From positions 1 through 29,518 of the forward strand of contig CABUVH010000007.1 in NCBI GenBank assembly GCA_902494935.1: DNA of 29,518 bases, in the 5' to 3' direction. This stretch comes from an uncultured Collinsella sp. (GTDB taxonomy: Bacteria > Actinomycetota > Coriobacteriia > Coriobacteriales > Coriobacteriaceae). Of this stretch, positions 16,321 to 25,380 are shown piece by piece. The notes below the pieces were generated by a model. That model worked only from the letters and a program-made list of their open reading frames with translations, made no database searches and had not been told where the DNA came from. How positions within the stretch are numbered: position 1 is the stretch's first letter; each line of letters opens with the position of its first letter. The translations under genes and the position numbers were made by a program.

Positions 16321-17318
16321 TAGTAGGCCCACATGGCTTCGACTTCGTTGAGGACCTCTACGACGCCCCAGCGGCGGGCGCTGCGGCTGGCCGAGTTGGG
16401 GTCGTAGACGCCAATCTGGTTGGCGTCGTCGATGCCGTAGAGCACGATGTAGTGGCCTACGTTGGTAAACGTACCGGGGCGCACTGCGGCGATGACGGGC
16501 GCACCCGAGCGAAGTGCTTGGGTAATCGATTCGCGATCGTTATAGAGCTGTGTTCCGTTGAGCCCCAGCTGCCACGCGCCGCCTGTCATAAACGACCACT
16601 CGGTGGCACCAGTGGGGGCGTAGTTGCCGGCTTCGGCCAGTGCGCATACATCGACCGGCGTCTTATCGGTGTGGCCGGTCTTAAAGATATAGACCATGGT
16701 GAGGCAAGTGGGACCGCAAGCGTTTTCTCGAATAGTGCCACCGGCATAGGGCAGCTCCGACCATGCGGGGTCAATTTGGTAGATGTGGGGCATGGCGCCG
16801 GCCTGCCATTGCGAGCGTGGGGTCGAGAACGCAAAGGAGTAACCGGGCGCGACGGGAGCTTTAAGCAGCTTGTCCTCGGCAGTGGGCTCAAGACCGGCTG
16901 ATCCGTGGGAGATACAGGATCCCAAAAACACAAAGACGAGGCAGGCGGCAATGGAGCAAAGCGCAAGGCGTAGGCGGCGGGCCGGAAGCGCGTGGCTTGT
17001 GGTGTGCGACGCGGGGTGAGGGGCGGAATTGCCGCGATCGCGTTGAGGTCGCGAAAAGGAGCGCTTGACGTAGTAGTCGGTCTTACGGCGATCGTAGCGG
17101 CGTGGCTGCGATGTGTCGGTCTGGCGTTGGCGCGTGCTCGTACTCACACGGTCTGACTGCTGCACGGTATGGCTTTGTTGCCGCGAAGAAGCCCCGGGCT
17201 GCTCTTGGGGGCGCTGCGGGTTGTCGTTGTCGGAGGTGCTTCTGGGCGTTGGCGTGGTGCGGCCGGCAAGGCGCACGCTTTGTGGCCGTTGGTCGCCGTC
17301 ATTGTATCCGTATGCCAT
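16317..17318 (-). CDS. Membrane-anchored C39-like cysteine peptidase
   Basis: The 333-residue protein has a Q/R/S/T-rich, low-complexity cytoplasmic N-terminus (1-113), one hydrophobic segment near 117-135 (signal anchor, or a signal peptide with a long n-region) and an extracellular C39_2-type papain-like domain. Catalytic candidates are C201 in ENACGPTC, H289 in VGHYIVLYG and D306/N308 in VYDPNS. Members of this group are thought to cleave peptides or cell-wall-associated proteins; the substrate here is unknown and no bacteriocin or ABC exporter lies nearby. ATG 17318 is preferred because AAGGTG precedes it by 6 bases; a GTG at 17327 overlaps that site. Its stop codon lies inside a repeat sequence. 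Confidence 0.85.
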   Translation of the reverse strand: MAYGYNDGDQRPQSVRLAGRTTPTPRSTSDNDNPQRPQEQPGASSRQQSHTVQQSDRVSTSTRQRQTDTSQPRRYDRRKTDYYVKRSFSRPQRDRGNSAPHPASHTTSHALPARRLRLALCSIAACLVFVFLGSCISHGSAGLEPTAEDKLLKAPVAPGYSFAFSTPRSQWQAGAMPHIYQIDPAWSELPYAGGTIRENACGPTCLTMVYIFKTGHTDKTPVDVCALAEAGNYAPTGATEWSFMTGGAWQLGLNGTQLYNDRESITQALRSGAPVIAAVRPGTFTNVGHYIVLYGIDDANQIGVYDPNSASRSARRWGVVEVLNEVEAMWAYY

Positions 17319-17673
17319 TCGAATCACCTTGCCTCATGTGTAACTTGTCTATCCTACATAAAAAGATGCACGACACATGGGCATGTGCGCCAAAAGCCTG
17401 ACAAATGGTATGAACGTTGCCGCGCCGCGCGCCAAGCGTCACGGCAACAGGTATTCAAAAGCAGACAAGATGAAAGCGTCCAAGACGAATGACGTCTCCC
17501 GCCGTTCGTCCCAAAAACGGCGCCGCTCGTTTTGCAGTTCTGCCTTCGGTCGAGCTACAAGCGGCGCTGCTGTGCCAAGGCCGTATCTTAAAGCCACGAA
17601 ATAAAAGCGCGCGGCAAAACAGACCGCGCAAGGGGTGACGTCAAGGGGCGTCAAAAAGGAAAGGAGGGGAACA
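17319..17673. other. Divergent intergenic region between the peptidase and the permease
   Basis: About 355 bases with no supported gene. On the plus strand TTGCAG (17532-17537) and TACAAG (17556-17561), 18 bases apart, are a weak candidate promoter for the permease. They lie inside the hairpin GCGCCGCT/AGCGGCGC (17520-17527 with 17560-17567). Another hairpin, GCGCGG/CCGCGC, is at 17609-17629, in what would be the permease leader. Attenuation is possible but not shown. Confidence 0.4.
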
Positions 17674-19125
17674 ATGGCGGACAAGAACGCAGAAGTTGCA
17701 GTCGAGGATAACGGCGGCATGAAGAAAACGCTCTCGCTCTGGAACTTCTTCACCATCGGCTTCGGTGCCATCATCGGTACCGGTTGGGTTCTGCAGGTCG
17801 GCGACTGGATGGTCGTGGGCGGCGGTCCCGTTCCCGCTATGATCGCATTCCTCTTGGGTGCAATCTTCCTCGTGCCCGTCGGAGCTGTTTTCGGTGAGCT
17901 CACGGCTGCTATCCCCATTTCGGGTGGCATCGTCGAGTATGTCGATCGTAGCTTTGGCCGTACGCTGAGCTACATCACCGGATGGCTTTTGGCCCTGGGC
18001 AACGGCATCCTGTGCCCGTGGGAGGCCATCGCCATCTCGACCCTCGTGTCCGAGATGTTCGGTAGCCTGCCCGGTCTTGAGTGGCTGCGCGCCGTCAAGC
18101 TCTACACCATCCTGGGCGCCGACGTTTACCTGTTCCCGACGCTGATCGCGCTCGGCTTTGCAGTCTACGTCATCTTCCTCAATTTCCGCGGTGCCAGCTC
18201 GGCCGCCAAGCTCCAGGCCTTCCTGACCAAGGCCCTGCTCTGCGGCATGCTGCTCGCCATGGGCGTCTCGCTGTTCACCGGCTCGCCGGACAACGCCATG
18301 CCCGTGTTCTCCCAGGTCACCGGCGCTGGCGGCGGCAAGGCCGCTACCGAGAGCACCAGTCTGTTCGCCGGCATCGTGTCAGTCCTGGTTCTGACTCCGT
18401 TCTTCTACGCCGGCTTCGACACCATTCCTCAGCAGGCTGAGGAAGCAGCCGAGGGCCTCAACTGGAACAAGTTCGGCAAGATCATCTCCCTGGCACTGCT
18501 GGCCGCCGGCGGCTTCTACATGGTCTGTATCTACTCGTTCGGCACCATCCTCGACTGGCATGAGTTCGTTAAGAGCCCGGTTCCCGCGCTCGCCTGCCTC
18601 AAGGGCATCAATATGCTCCTGTACCTGGCCATGCTCGTCATCGCAACGCTTGGACCCATGGGCCCGATGAACTCCTTCTACGGCGCCACAAGCCGCATCA
18701 TGCTCGCCATGGGCCGCAAGGGCCAGCTGCCCGAGCAGTTCGCCGAGGTCGACCCCAAGTCCGGCGCTCCCAAGCTCGCCTGCGTCGTTCTGGGCGTCAT
18801 CACCGTCGTCGGTCCGTTCCTGGGCAAGAACATGTTCATCCCCCTGACCAACGTGTCGGCTCTCGCCTTCATCTTCTCCTGCGGCATGGTCGCCCTCGCT
18901 TGCCTGCGCATGCGCTTCACCGAGCCCGACCTGCCTCGTCCCTACGAGGTGCCCGGCGGCAAGTTTGGCATCGGCCTCGCTATCGCTGCCTGCGCCATCA
19001 TCATCGGCCTGCTCGTGATTCCGTTCTCTCCCGCTTCCCTCAACATGGTGGAGTGGAGCATCGTGATCGGCTGGTTGGCTATTGGCCTGGCCCTCATGGC
19101 TTTCACCAATTCCCGCAAAAAGTAA
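17674..19125 (+). CDS. APC-superfamily amino-acid permease
   Basis: Inner-membrane secondary transporter of amino acids or related amines; 483 residues with about 12 hydrophobic segments. The TM1 signature GAIIGTGW (residues 31-38) forms the unwound substrate- and ion-binding region of the APC fold, and the conserved loop MNSFYGATSRIMLAMGRKGQLP near residues 330-351 is typical of the superfamily. The substrate cannot be named. AAGGAGG (17661-17667) supports ATG 17674; an ATG at 17635 would add 13 residues without such a site. The amidohydrolase gene follows after 131 bases in the same direction, suggesting import of a compound that the hydrolase then cleaves. Confidence 0.92.
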   Translation: MADKNAEVAVEDNGGMKKTLSLWNFFTIGFGAIIGTGWVLQVGDWMVVGGGPVPAMIAFLLGAIFLVPVGAVFGELTAAIPISGGIVEYVDRSFGRTLSYITGWLLALGNGILCPWEAIAISTLVSEMFGSLPGLEWLRAVKLYTILGADVYLFPTLIALGFAVYVIFLNFRGASSAAKLQAFLTKALLCGMLLAMGVSLFTGSPDNAMPVFSQVTGAGGGKAATESTSLFAGIVSVLVLTPFFYAGFDTIPQQAEEAAEGLNWNKFGKIISLALLAAGGFYMVCIYSFGTILDWHEFVKSPVPALACLKGINMLLYLAMLVIATLGPMGPMNSFYGATSRIMLAMGRKGQLPEQFAEVDPKSGAPKLACVVLGVITVVGPFLGKNMFIPLTNVSALAFIFSCGMVALACLRMRFTEPDLPRPYEVPGGKFGIGLAIAACAIIIGLLVIPFSPASLNMVEWSIVIGWLAIGLALMAFTNSRKK

Positions 19126-19145
19126 CGCCTAGCCGGGGCGGATCA

Positions 19146-19174
19146 GGTGCGCGGGCCCCTCTCTTCCGCGCACC
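19146..19174 (+). other. Hairpin between the permease and amidohydrolase genes
   Basis: A 9-bp stem GGTGCGCGG/CCGCGCACC with an 11-base loop and no U-tract. It may be an mRNA stability or partial termination element between cistrons; transcription probably continues into the next gene. Confidence 0.45.
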
Positions 19175-19256
19175 GAACCCGGCACCACTTGGGTAGCTTT
19201 GTGAGGCCTTAACCCAACACGGTCTCGCCCACTATATGGATCCATAAGGAGGAACC

Positions 19257-20534
19257 ATGTCCACTAAGTATGCAATCGTTGGCGGCAAGCTCATCGACGG
19301 TACCGGTGCCGAGCCGGTCGAGAACTCCCTCGTTCTCGTCGACGACAACGGCAAGATCGAGTACGCCGGCGCCATGCAGGACCTTCCCGAGGGCGTTGAG
19401 GTCATCGACGCCGCCGGCAAGACCGTCCTTCCCGGCCTGATCGACACCCACCTGCACTTCTCGGGCAACTTGACCGACGATGACACCGACTGGGTCATGC
19501 AGCCGCTCCTCGAGAAGCAGGCCGTCGCCGTCAAGCAGGCCTACGACTGCCTCACCCACGGCCTCACCACCGTCTGCGAGATCGGCCGCTTTGGTATCCA
19601 GATCCGTGACTGCATCGACAAGGGCGTCTTCAAGGGCCCGCGCGTTCTGGCCACCGGCCTTGGCTTCTGCCGTGTTGCCGGCCACGGCGACTCCCACCAC
19701 TGCAGCCAGGAGCTCAACAAGGAATCGCACCCCTGGGGCGATCAGGTCGACGGTCCTTGGGATCTGCGCAAGGCCGTCCGTCGTCGCCTGCGTGAGAACC
19801 CCGATGCCATCAAGATCTGGGCTACCGGTGGCGGCATCTGGCGCTGGGACTCCGGCCGCGACCAGCACTACTGCTCCGAGGAGATTCAGGCTGTGGTCGA
19901 AGAGGCAAAGATGGTCGGCATCCCCGTGTGGAGCCACTGCTACAACAACCACGCCGCTGCCTACGATTCCGTTCGCTTTGGCTGCGAGCAGCTGATTCAC
20001 GGCTTCGATATCGATGAGCGTACCATGGACCTCATGGCCGAGCAGGGCACCTTCTTCACCCCGACGATCGCCTTCCTGCCCACCTGGTACGCCACCTATC
20101 CGCCCGTCTACGTCCCCGAGCTGCACGACAAGTACGAGGGCACCCTGGTCGAGAAGGAGCTGCAGCGCAACTACGACTGCCTGCGCGAGGCCAAGAAGCG
20201 CGGCGTCGTCATGACGATCGGCTCCGATTCCTTCTCCTTCGTCACCCCGTACGGCACCTGCTCCATCGAGGAGATGTACGAGTTCGTCGACAAGATCGGC
20301 TTCACCCCGGTCGAGACCATCACCTGTGCCACCCTCAACGGTGCCAAGATGTGCCACATCGAGGACGAGACCGGGTCCATCGAGGCCGGCAAGTGCGCCG
20401 ACCTGCTGGTCGTCAACGGTGACGTCGCCGCCGACATCCACGTGCTCAACACCGACAACATGGACGTCATCATGAAGGACGGCTGGATTGTCGAGGGCGG
20501 CACCTTCGGCGAGGCAAACAAGTACAGCGCCTAA
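19257..20534 (+). CDS. Metal-dependent amidohydrolase, prolidase/imidazolonepropionase-like
   Basis: The 425-residue cytoplasmic protein is of the amidohydrolase superfamily, in the group that includes Xaa-Arg/Xaa-Pro dipeptidases and imidazolonepropionase-like enzymes. An N-terminal beta-sandwich segment comes first, then the metal-binding HLH (H65, H67). Other candidate ligands are K186 (possible carboxylated lysine in IKIWATGGG), H227 in WSHCYN, H248 in IHGFD and D324 in IGSDSF, followed by the C-terminal GSIEAGKCADLLVV segment. AAGGAGGA stands before the ATG. Cleavage of a dipeptide or N-acyl amino acid brought in by the adjacent permease is inference; the exact substrate cannot be told. 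Confidence 0.9.
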   Translation: MSTKYAIVGGKLIDGTGAEPVENSLVLVDDNGKIEYAGAMQDLPEGVEVIDAAGKTVLPGLIDTHLHFSGNLTDDDTDWVMQPLLEKQAVAVKQAYDCLTHGLTTVCEIGRFGIQIRDCIDKGVFKGPRVLATGLGFCRVAGHGDSHHCSQELNKESHPWGDQVDGPWDLRKAVRRRLRENPDAIKIWATGGGIWRWDSGRDQHYCSEEIQAVVEEAKMVGIPVWSHCYNNHAAAYDSVRFGCEQLIHGFDIDERTMDLMAEQGTFFTPTIAFLPTWYATYPPVYVPELHDKYEGTLVEKELQRNYDCLREAKKRGVVMTIGSDSFSFVTPYGTCSIEEMYEFVDKIGFTPVETITCATLNGAKMCHIEDETGSIEAGKCADLLVVNGDVAADIHVLNTDNMDVIMKDGWIVEGGTFGEANKYSA

Positions 20535-20592
20535 GCTACCGTTCATCGATGGCTTGATGTAAAACACAGTATTTGATTGCATAATGCAATGG

Positions 20593-20618
20593 AGAGGGTC
20601 GCTTGCGGCCCTCTTTAT
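20593..20618 (+). terminator. Terminator of the permease-amidohydrolase unit
   Basis: A 9-bp stem AGAGGGTCG/CGGCCCTCT (one G-U pair) with loop CTTG, followed by TTATTG. It lies 58 bases after the amidohydrolase stop and 35 bases before the sensor kinase start. Confidence 0.75.
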
Positions 20619-20652
20619 TGCTATGGGGTGCGTCGGTAAGAAGGAGATGACG

Positions 20653-22038
20653 GTGGATCTCAATAGGCTGATTCTGGGCAAGAGCTACAACTCTACCAAG
20701 GTCTTTCGTACCGCTCAGCATGTGGTTCAAGCCATCTTGCTCGGTATTGTCGTTCCGCTGCTTATCCTGCTGCTCATCTGGGATCTAACCGATAATCCCA
20801 ATCCCGTTCCGGCCGTTGTCGTCATTGCCGGCTTGGTCATGCTGTGCTTCTTCTTCTCGTACGTCTTTGTCGTTCCCGACGACCTCACATCGAGCGCAAC
20901 CGACCGCACGCTCGCCATCGCTTCAAAAATATTCGCCTACACGTCGCGCGGCCTTACGCCCGAAGCTGCTCTGGGCGCCTCTAAGATCATCCTGTCCGAA
21001 ACGATCGCCTCTGCCATCTGCTTTACCGACGGCAGGCAGGTGTTGGCGAGCTGGGGCGAGGACTCGGCAAAATGCCCCGCGGGCACCCCGGTGGTACTGC
21101 GGACTACGCTCAACGTGATCAACAGCGGTGAGCAAAGCGTGTTCTCGCGCGATGCCTCGACCGAGACGGGTGGCTACTTTCCGCGCCTGCGCGCCGGTAT
21201 TGTCGCGCCGCTTACCGTGCGCGGGCATTGCGTGGGCACGCTCGAGCTGTATTATCCCCGTCTGAGCAGCATCGATATGCGCCAGACGGCGCTTGCCTCG
21301 GGCTTTGCCGACCTCATTTCCACGCAGCTTGCGAGCTTTGAGCTCGAGCGCCAGGACGAGCTTACGGCCCGCGTGGAGCTGCGCGCCTTGCAATCGCAGG
21401 TCGATCCTCATTTTCTGTTTAACACCATCAGCACCATCGTGTCGCTCGTGCGTACCGAGCCGGACAAGGCCAGGTCGCTGCTGATCGACTTCTCCAACTA
21501 CTACCGTCAGACGCTTTCTGATTCCGATACCCTCACAACGCTCGAGCACGAGGTGGAACAGGGCACTCGCTATATCAATCTTATGCAGGCTCGTTATGGC
21601 GACGGCCGTCTGCGCGTCTCGGTCGATATCGACTTTGAGGTGCGCGATTGCATGGTGCCGCCGTTTATCTTGCAGCCGTTGCTCGAAAACTGCATCAAGC
21701 ACGCGCAGCGCGAGACCGAGCCGCTTTCTATTCATGTTAGGGCTTTCGAGACCGATGACGGTTTGGAGATCATCGTCGAGGACGATGGCATCGGTATGAG
21801 CGAAGAGGTCTGCGCGCATCTGTTTGAGCAACATCGCCTGGAGGAGCCCGAGAGCATTACCGCCGACGGCTCCGTCAAGCGAGGTTGCGGCCTGGCGCTC
21901 TTCAACGTGCTTCAGCGCATCCATTTCTTTTACGGAGAAGATTCCGGCATGCGCGTGAAGTCCCAGGAGGGCGTGGGAACGCAGGTCATCGTCGAGCTGA
22001 ACGGCGAGCCGCATGAGCCTGCGCCGTTGACGGCGTAG
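20653..22038 (+). CDS. LytS-type sensor histidine kinase, system 1
   Basis: Membrane kinase that would phosphorylate the LytTR regulator encoded next. It has two transmembrane segments (near residues 20-45 and 50-75), a GAF-like sensor region (about 90-230), the His_kinase domain with H253 in QVDPHFLFN and a HATPase domain (LLENCIKHA, DDGIGM, GCGLALFN). It lacks the long 5TM-LYT membrane domain of classic LytS. I chose the GTG at 20653 because AAGGAG (20641-20646) is 6 bases upstream; an ATG at 20647 directly abuts that site and is a poor start, although it would add only two residues. The signal is unknown. The protein is closely similar to the kinase at 26565-27908. Confidence 0.9.
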   Translation: MDLNRLILGKSYNSTKVFRTAQHVVQAILLGIVVPLLILLLIWDLTDNPNPVPAVVVIAGLVMLCFFFSYVFVVPDDLTSSATDRTLAIASKIFAYTSRGLTPEAALGASKIILSETIASAICFTDGRQVLASWGEDSAKCPAGTPVVLRTTLNVINSGEQSVFSRDASTETGGYFPRLRAGIVAPLTVRGHCVGTLELYYPRLSSIDMRQTALASGFADLISTQLASFELERQDELTARVELRALQSQVDPHFLFNTISTIVSLVRTEPDKARSLLIDFSNYYRQTLSDSDTLTTLEHEVEQGTRYINLMQARYGDGRLRVSVDIDFEVRDCMVPPFILQPLLENCIKHAQRETEPLSIHVRAFETDDGLEIIVEDDGIGMSEEVCAHLFEQHRLEEPESITADGSVKRGCGLALFNVLQRIHFFYGEDSGMRVKSQEGVGTQVIVELNGEPHEPAPLTA

Positions 22039-22076
22039 CACGCGGTTGGATTGAGAGAAAAAGAGGGGAAGCACAT

Positions 22077-22811
22077 ATGTCCGAAGGCTGGAACATCTTG
22101 GTGGTTGATGACGAGCCTCCCATTAGGGCTGAGCTACGCTATCTGTTGGAAAAGGATACGCGTGTGGGTCAGATTGCCGAGGCGGGCAATGTCACCGAAG
22201 CCGTGGAGTCGATTCTGTCGAACAAGCCCGACGTGTTGTTTTTAGACATTACCATGCCCGGTCGCTCGGGAATTGAGCTTGCCGAGACGCTGCAGAACCT
22301 AAAGACGCCGCCGGTGGTTGTGTTTGTGACGGCGTTTGCCGAATTTGCCGCCGATGCGTATAACCTCGATGCGGTCGACTATGTCGTCAAGCCGGTCGAG
22401 GACGCACGCCTGTCAAAGGCACTCGACAAGATCGAGGCAGCCTTGGGTGCCCGTCGTGTTGCCCACGCTCCGCGCCAGCCTTTGCGTCTGACGGTGGACC
22501 GCGGGGGCAAAAAGGTGTTCATTCCCGCCGCAGACGTCTGCTACTTTGAGGCGCGCGCCGATTTTTGCAACGCCATCTGCGCCGAGGGAACGTACCTGAT
22601 CAATGAGTCGATCTCTTCGCTCGAGCGTCGCTTGGTCTCCGAGGGCTTTATTCGCGTTCATCGCAGCTATCTGGTCAATTTGGAAGACGTGCACAATGTC
22701 GAGATTGGCTCCACGGGGTTGATGGAGCTCAGGCTCGACCGCGTGAACTCGACGGTACCGGTGTCCCGTCGTCGCGCCGCCGAGGTCAAGTCGCACCTGG
22801 GGCTTGCGTAA
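22077..22811 (+). CDS. LytTR-family response regulator, system 1
   Basis: Cytoplasmic response regulator of 244 residues. The receiver domain has acidic residues D11/D12, phospho-acceptor D57 in LFLDITMPG, T85 and K105 in VVKP. The LytTR DNA-binding domain covers about 135-240 and contains RVHRSYLVN. It ends VPVSRRRAAEVKSHL, as in the second copy. GAGGGG is 8-9 bases before the ATG; the gene follows the kinase after 38 bases and is surely co-transcribed. Targets are unknown; the phospholipase-like gene downstream is a candidate by position only. Confidence 0.93.
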   Translation: MSEGWNILVVDDEPPIRAELRYLLEKDTRVGQIAEAGNVTEAVESILSNKPDVLFLDITMPGRSGIELAETLQNLKTPPVVVFVTAFAEFAADAYNLDAVDYVVKPVEDARLSKALDKIEAALGARRVAHAPRQPLRLTVDRGGKKVFIPAADVCYFEARADFCNAICAEGTYLINESISSLERRLVSEGFIRVHRSYLVNLEDVHNVEIGSTGLMELRLDRVNSTVPVSRRRAAEVKSHLGLA

Positions 22812-22843
22812 GAGGCTTGCGTGCCGTCGTTTACCATCGCAGG

Positions 22844-22871
22844 TTTGGCATGGGCGCGCGGTGGGCATAAT
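22844..22871 (+). promoter_or_regulatory. Candidate promoter of the phospholipase-like gene
   Basis: TTTGGC/TTGGCA (22844-22850) and CATAAT (22866-22871) have a 15-16 base spacer, and GGG precedes the -10. A transcript would start about 25 bases before the ATG at 22904. Moderate support only. Confidence 0.4.
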
Positions 22872-22903
22872 GGGTGGCATCGAATGAAATCGAAAGGATC
22901 ATT

Positions 22904-23848
22904 ATGCCCGCGCTTATCACCCATCATCTGTTTGGCGAGGAAAGCATCGACCGTCTTCCGCAGGGCGTCATCACGTCCGATGAAGAGCGCATTGCCTTTA
23001 TCTTGGGCAACCAAGGCCCCGACCCGTTTTTCTTTCACATTCTGACACCGCGTGTTTCCGACTGCACGCTGCTGGCGCAGGTCATGCATCGGTCGCGCAT
23101 GTCTCGCCAGTTCGCGTGCCTGCGCGACGGCGTGTCGCATCTGCTGCCGCGCGACGCCAGCTTGGGTCGCGCTTTTGCGCTGGGCCTGCTGTCTCATTAC
23201 GTGCTCGACCGCAACGCCCATCCCTTTGTCTATGAGCAGCAGTTTGGCATCGTGGAATCCGACTCAGAGCTTGAGGATTCGAGCAGTCAAGTTCATGCCG
23301 TGATCGAGAGCGACCTGGATGTACTGATGCTGCAGCTTAAACGCGCCGGCGCTACGGTCGACGATTACCCGCCGGCGGGCGAGATCGTCACCACCGATCG
23401 CATCAATCGCGTGGCCGGCGTGCTGATGAGCTATGTTGCCGGACGCGTGTACGGCATTGACATTCCGGCGGGGGAGTACGGTGCTGCCGTTGCCAATATG
23501 CAGCGACTTTACCGCGCGATTGAGCCGGCCGGCTCCGTAAAGACGCGCGCGATCTCGCTGGTTGAGGGCTTGGTGCACGACTACTCGCTGCTCGACGGCC
23601 TTGCCCATCGCGTGACGACGGAGCTGCCCGAGCGCACCGGTAACCTGGGCTATCTGACATGGAAGAATCCCTTTACCGACGAGGTCTCGAACGAGAGTTT
23701 CCCCGAGGTCTTTGATCGCGCGCTGGTCGATTACGAGTGCACGGTCGCACGTTTTATCGAGACCGGTGACATGGATGCCGTGACCAGTCACGTCAACTAC
23801 AGCGGTCGCGTGCTCGAAGCCGATGAGGAGTTCGACCGCGAGGAATAG
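22904..23848 (+). CDS. Zinc-dependent phospholipase C family protein
   Basis: The 314-residue protein matches the Zn_dep_PLPC family pattern: THHLFGEES at the N-terminus (H7, H8), GNQGPDPFFF near 35-44, GLLSHYVLDRNAHPF near 94-108 (H98, D102, H106) and HAVIESDLD (H131, E135), which together could bind zinc ions. No signal peptide is visible, so unlike secreted clostridial alpha-toxins it should act in the cytoplasm. Many bacterial members have no tested activity, so lipase function is uncertain. AAAGGA supports ATG 22904; an upstream ATG at 22874 has no binding site and lies inside the likely promoter and leader. Confidence 0.85.
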   Translation: MPALITHHLFGEESIDRLPQGVITSDEERIAFILGNQGPDPFFFHILTPRVSDCTLLAQVMHRSRMSRQFACLRDGVSHLLPRDASLGRAFALGLLSHYVLDRNAHPFVYEQQFGIVESDSELEDSSSQVHAVIESDLDVLMLQLKRAGATVDDYPPAGEIVTTDRINRVAGVLMSYVAGRVYGIDIPAGEYGAAVANMQRLYRAIEPAGSVKTRAISLVEGLVHDYSLLDGLAHRVTTELPERTGNLGYLTWKNPFTDEVSNESFPEVFDRALVDYECTVARFIETGDMDAVTSHVNYSGRVLEADEEFDREE

Positions 23849-23949
23849 GGCCCGTGCGTGCCCCTTTGCCGAATCCTTACCGGCGGTTCTGGACAATTAG
23901 GGTACGATGAACTAACTGCATATCGGGCGAATACGAAGGGTCCCTGTCC

Positions 23950-25209
23950 ATGAAATACACCAAGCTCGAGCGTAACTGGGTTATGTATGATGTGGGCAAT
24001 TCGGCCCTCGTGCTGCTCAATACCTCGGTGGTGCCCATTTACTTTAACGCCATCAATACCGGTGCTTCCTCGGCCGACCTGGTGGTCGCCTGGGGCAATG
24101 CGCAGACGATCGCCTCGCTGGTCATCGCCATGCTCATGCCCATTCTGGGCGCGCTTGCCGACTATGCCGGCAACAAGATCAAGTTCTTCTTGGGCTTCTT
24201 CCTCACGGGCCTGGTGCTTTGCCTGGCGCAGGCTATCCCAATGTCCGCCATGGCATTTTTGACCGTGTACGTGCTGTGCACCATCGGCCTTAACTCTTCT
24301 ATGACGTTCTACGACGCCATGCTGCCCGACATTACCACCGACGAGCGCATGGACGCCGTGTCCAGCTCGGGCTATGCCTGGGGCTACATCGGTTCCACCG
24401 TGCCGTTCGTCATCTGCCTGGCGCTCATCATGGGTGGCCCCGCTCTTGGCGTCCCTACCATGCTGGCAACGCGTCTGTCGTTTATCATCACTGGTGCCTG
24501 GTGGCTCATCTTTACCCTGCCGCTCATTCGCACCTATAAGCAAAAGTACGGTCGCGAGCGCGGTCCTGAGGACACTATCGGCCGCATCGTGGGCGGTGTG
24601 TTCTCCGAGGTCGGACACACCATGCGCGAGATCGCCCACAACAAGACCGTGCTGGTCTACATGATCGCGTTCTTCTTCTATATCGACGGTGTGCACACGG
24701 TCATTTCCATGGCAACCAGCTACGGATCGGCCTTGGGCATCGATTCGACCCAGTTGGTCCTGGCGCTGCTCGTTACGCAGTTCGTGGCCTTTCCGTCCGC
24801 CATCATCTACGGCAAGCTCGCCGGACGCGTGGGCACGCTCAACATGATCTTGGTGGCAGTCGCCGCCTATATGGGCATTGTGCTGTTCGCCGCGTTCTTC
24901 CTAAAGACCGCCTTTGAGTTTTGGGTGCTTGCCATTATGGTCGGCCTGTTCCAGGGCGGCGTGCAGGCGCTCAGCCGTAGCTACTTTGGCCGCATTATCC
25001 CCAAGGAAAAGTCCAACGAGTACTACGGCTTCTTTGACATCTTTGGTCGTTATGCAAGCGTTATGGGCACCTTCCTGGTGTCGGTCGTCACCTCGCTGAC
25101 CGGCAACCCGTCGCTGGGCGTCCTTTCCATTGGCGTGCTGCTGATCGTTGGCTTTATGCTGCTGGTCCGCCTGTCCCGCATGACTCGGGCGGCAGAGCAT
25201 GCCGCATAG
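23950..25209 (+). CDS. UMF1-family MFS transporter
   Basis: The 419-residue membrane protein has about 12 hydrophobic segments and features of the UMF1/Atg22-like branch of the major facilitator superfamily: an N-terminal YDVGNSA motif, SSSGYAWGYIGS in the middle and QALSRSYFGRIIPKEKSNEYYGFFDIFGR in the second half. Members are proposed to export amino acids or other solutes; the substrate is unknown. A GAAGGG about 9 bases upstream supports ATG 23950. GGGTACGAT at 23901-23909 has a -10-like look but no -35 at proper distance. No terminator is visible between it and the phospholipase-like gene, so the two may be co-transcribed. Confidence 0.9.
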   Translation: MKYTKLERNWVMYDVGNSALVLLNTSVVPIYFNAINTGASSADLVVAWGNAQTIASLVIAMLMPILGALADYAGNKIKFFLGFFLTGLVLCLAQAIPMSAMAFLTVYVLCTIGLNSSMTFYDAMLPDITTDERMDAVSSSGYAWGYIGSTVPFVICLALIMGGPALGVPTMLATRLSFIITGAWWLIFTLPLIRTYKQKYGRERGPEDTIGRIVGGVFSEVGHTMREIAHNKTVLVYMIAFFFYIDGVHTVISMATSYGSALGIDSTQLVLALLVTQFVAFPSAIIYGKLAGRVGTLNMILVAVAAYMGIVLFAAFFLKTAFEFWVLAIMVGLFQGGVQALSRSYFGRIIPKEKSNEYYGFFDIFGRYASVMGTFLVSVVTSLTGNPSLGVLSIGVLLIVGFMLLVRLSRMTRAAEHAA

Positions 25210-25298
25210 GAGCGAGCGGCTATTGTGCCTGTCCACGGTACTCTTTTGGGGTTATCCGCAATAAACATTGCGACTTGCGAGCAATGATTTGCCCAAGT

Positions 25299-25307
25299 GG
25301 GTATGAT
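25299..25307 (+). promoter_or_regulatory. Candidate -10 element for the glycosyltransferase operon
   Basis: TATGAT at 25302-25307 is preceded by TGGG. TTGCGA at 25275-25280 is 21 bases upstream, too far for a standard -35. If used, transcription would start near 25314, before the terminator-like hairpin at 25324. Confidence 0.3.
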
Positions 25308-25323
25308 GGAATCAGCTAGGTCG

Positions 25324-25359
25324 CGGGGCGTCGCCTGTGTTTGGCGGCGCCCCGTTTTT
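25324..25359 (+). terminator. Strong terminator or attenuator upstream of the glycosyltransferase
   Basis: A 12-bp stem CGGGGCGTCGCC/GGCGGCGCCCCG (25324-25335 with 25343-25354) with a 7-base loop is followed by five Ts at 25355-25359. It would end the MFS transcript, 115 bases after that gene's stop. It also stands only 21 bases before the glycosyltransferase ATG, and the candidate -10 for that gene lies upstream of it, so it could act as a leader attenuator. Confidence 0.85.
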
Positions 25360-25380
25360 GTGTTGCAGGGAGGGTAAGGC

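Noticed and set aside
19209..20681. A 490-codon minus-strand frame opposite the amidohydrolase
   Set aside because: Same effect as opposite nifJ; the product has no motif and the plus-strand gene has clear metal ligands and a ribosome binding site.
23887..23908. A promoter made of TGGACA and TACGAT before the MFS gene
   Set aside because: The hexamers are only 7 bases apart, so they cannot work as a -35/-10 pair.
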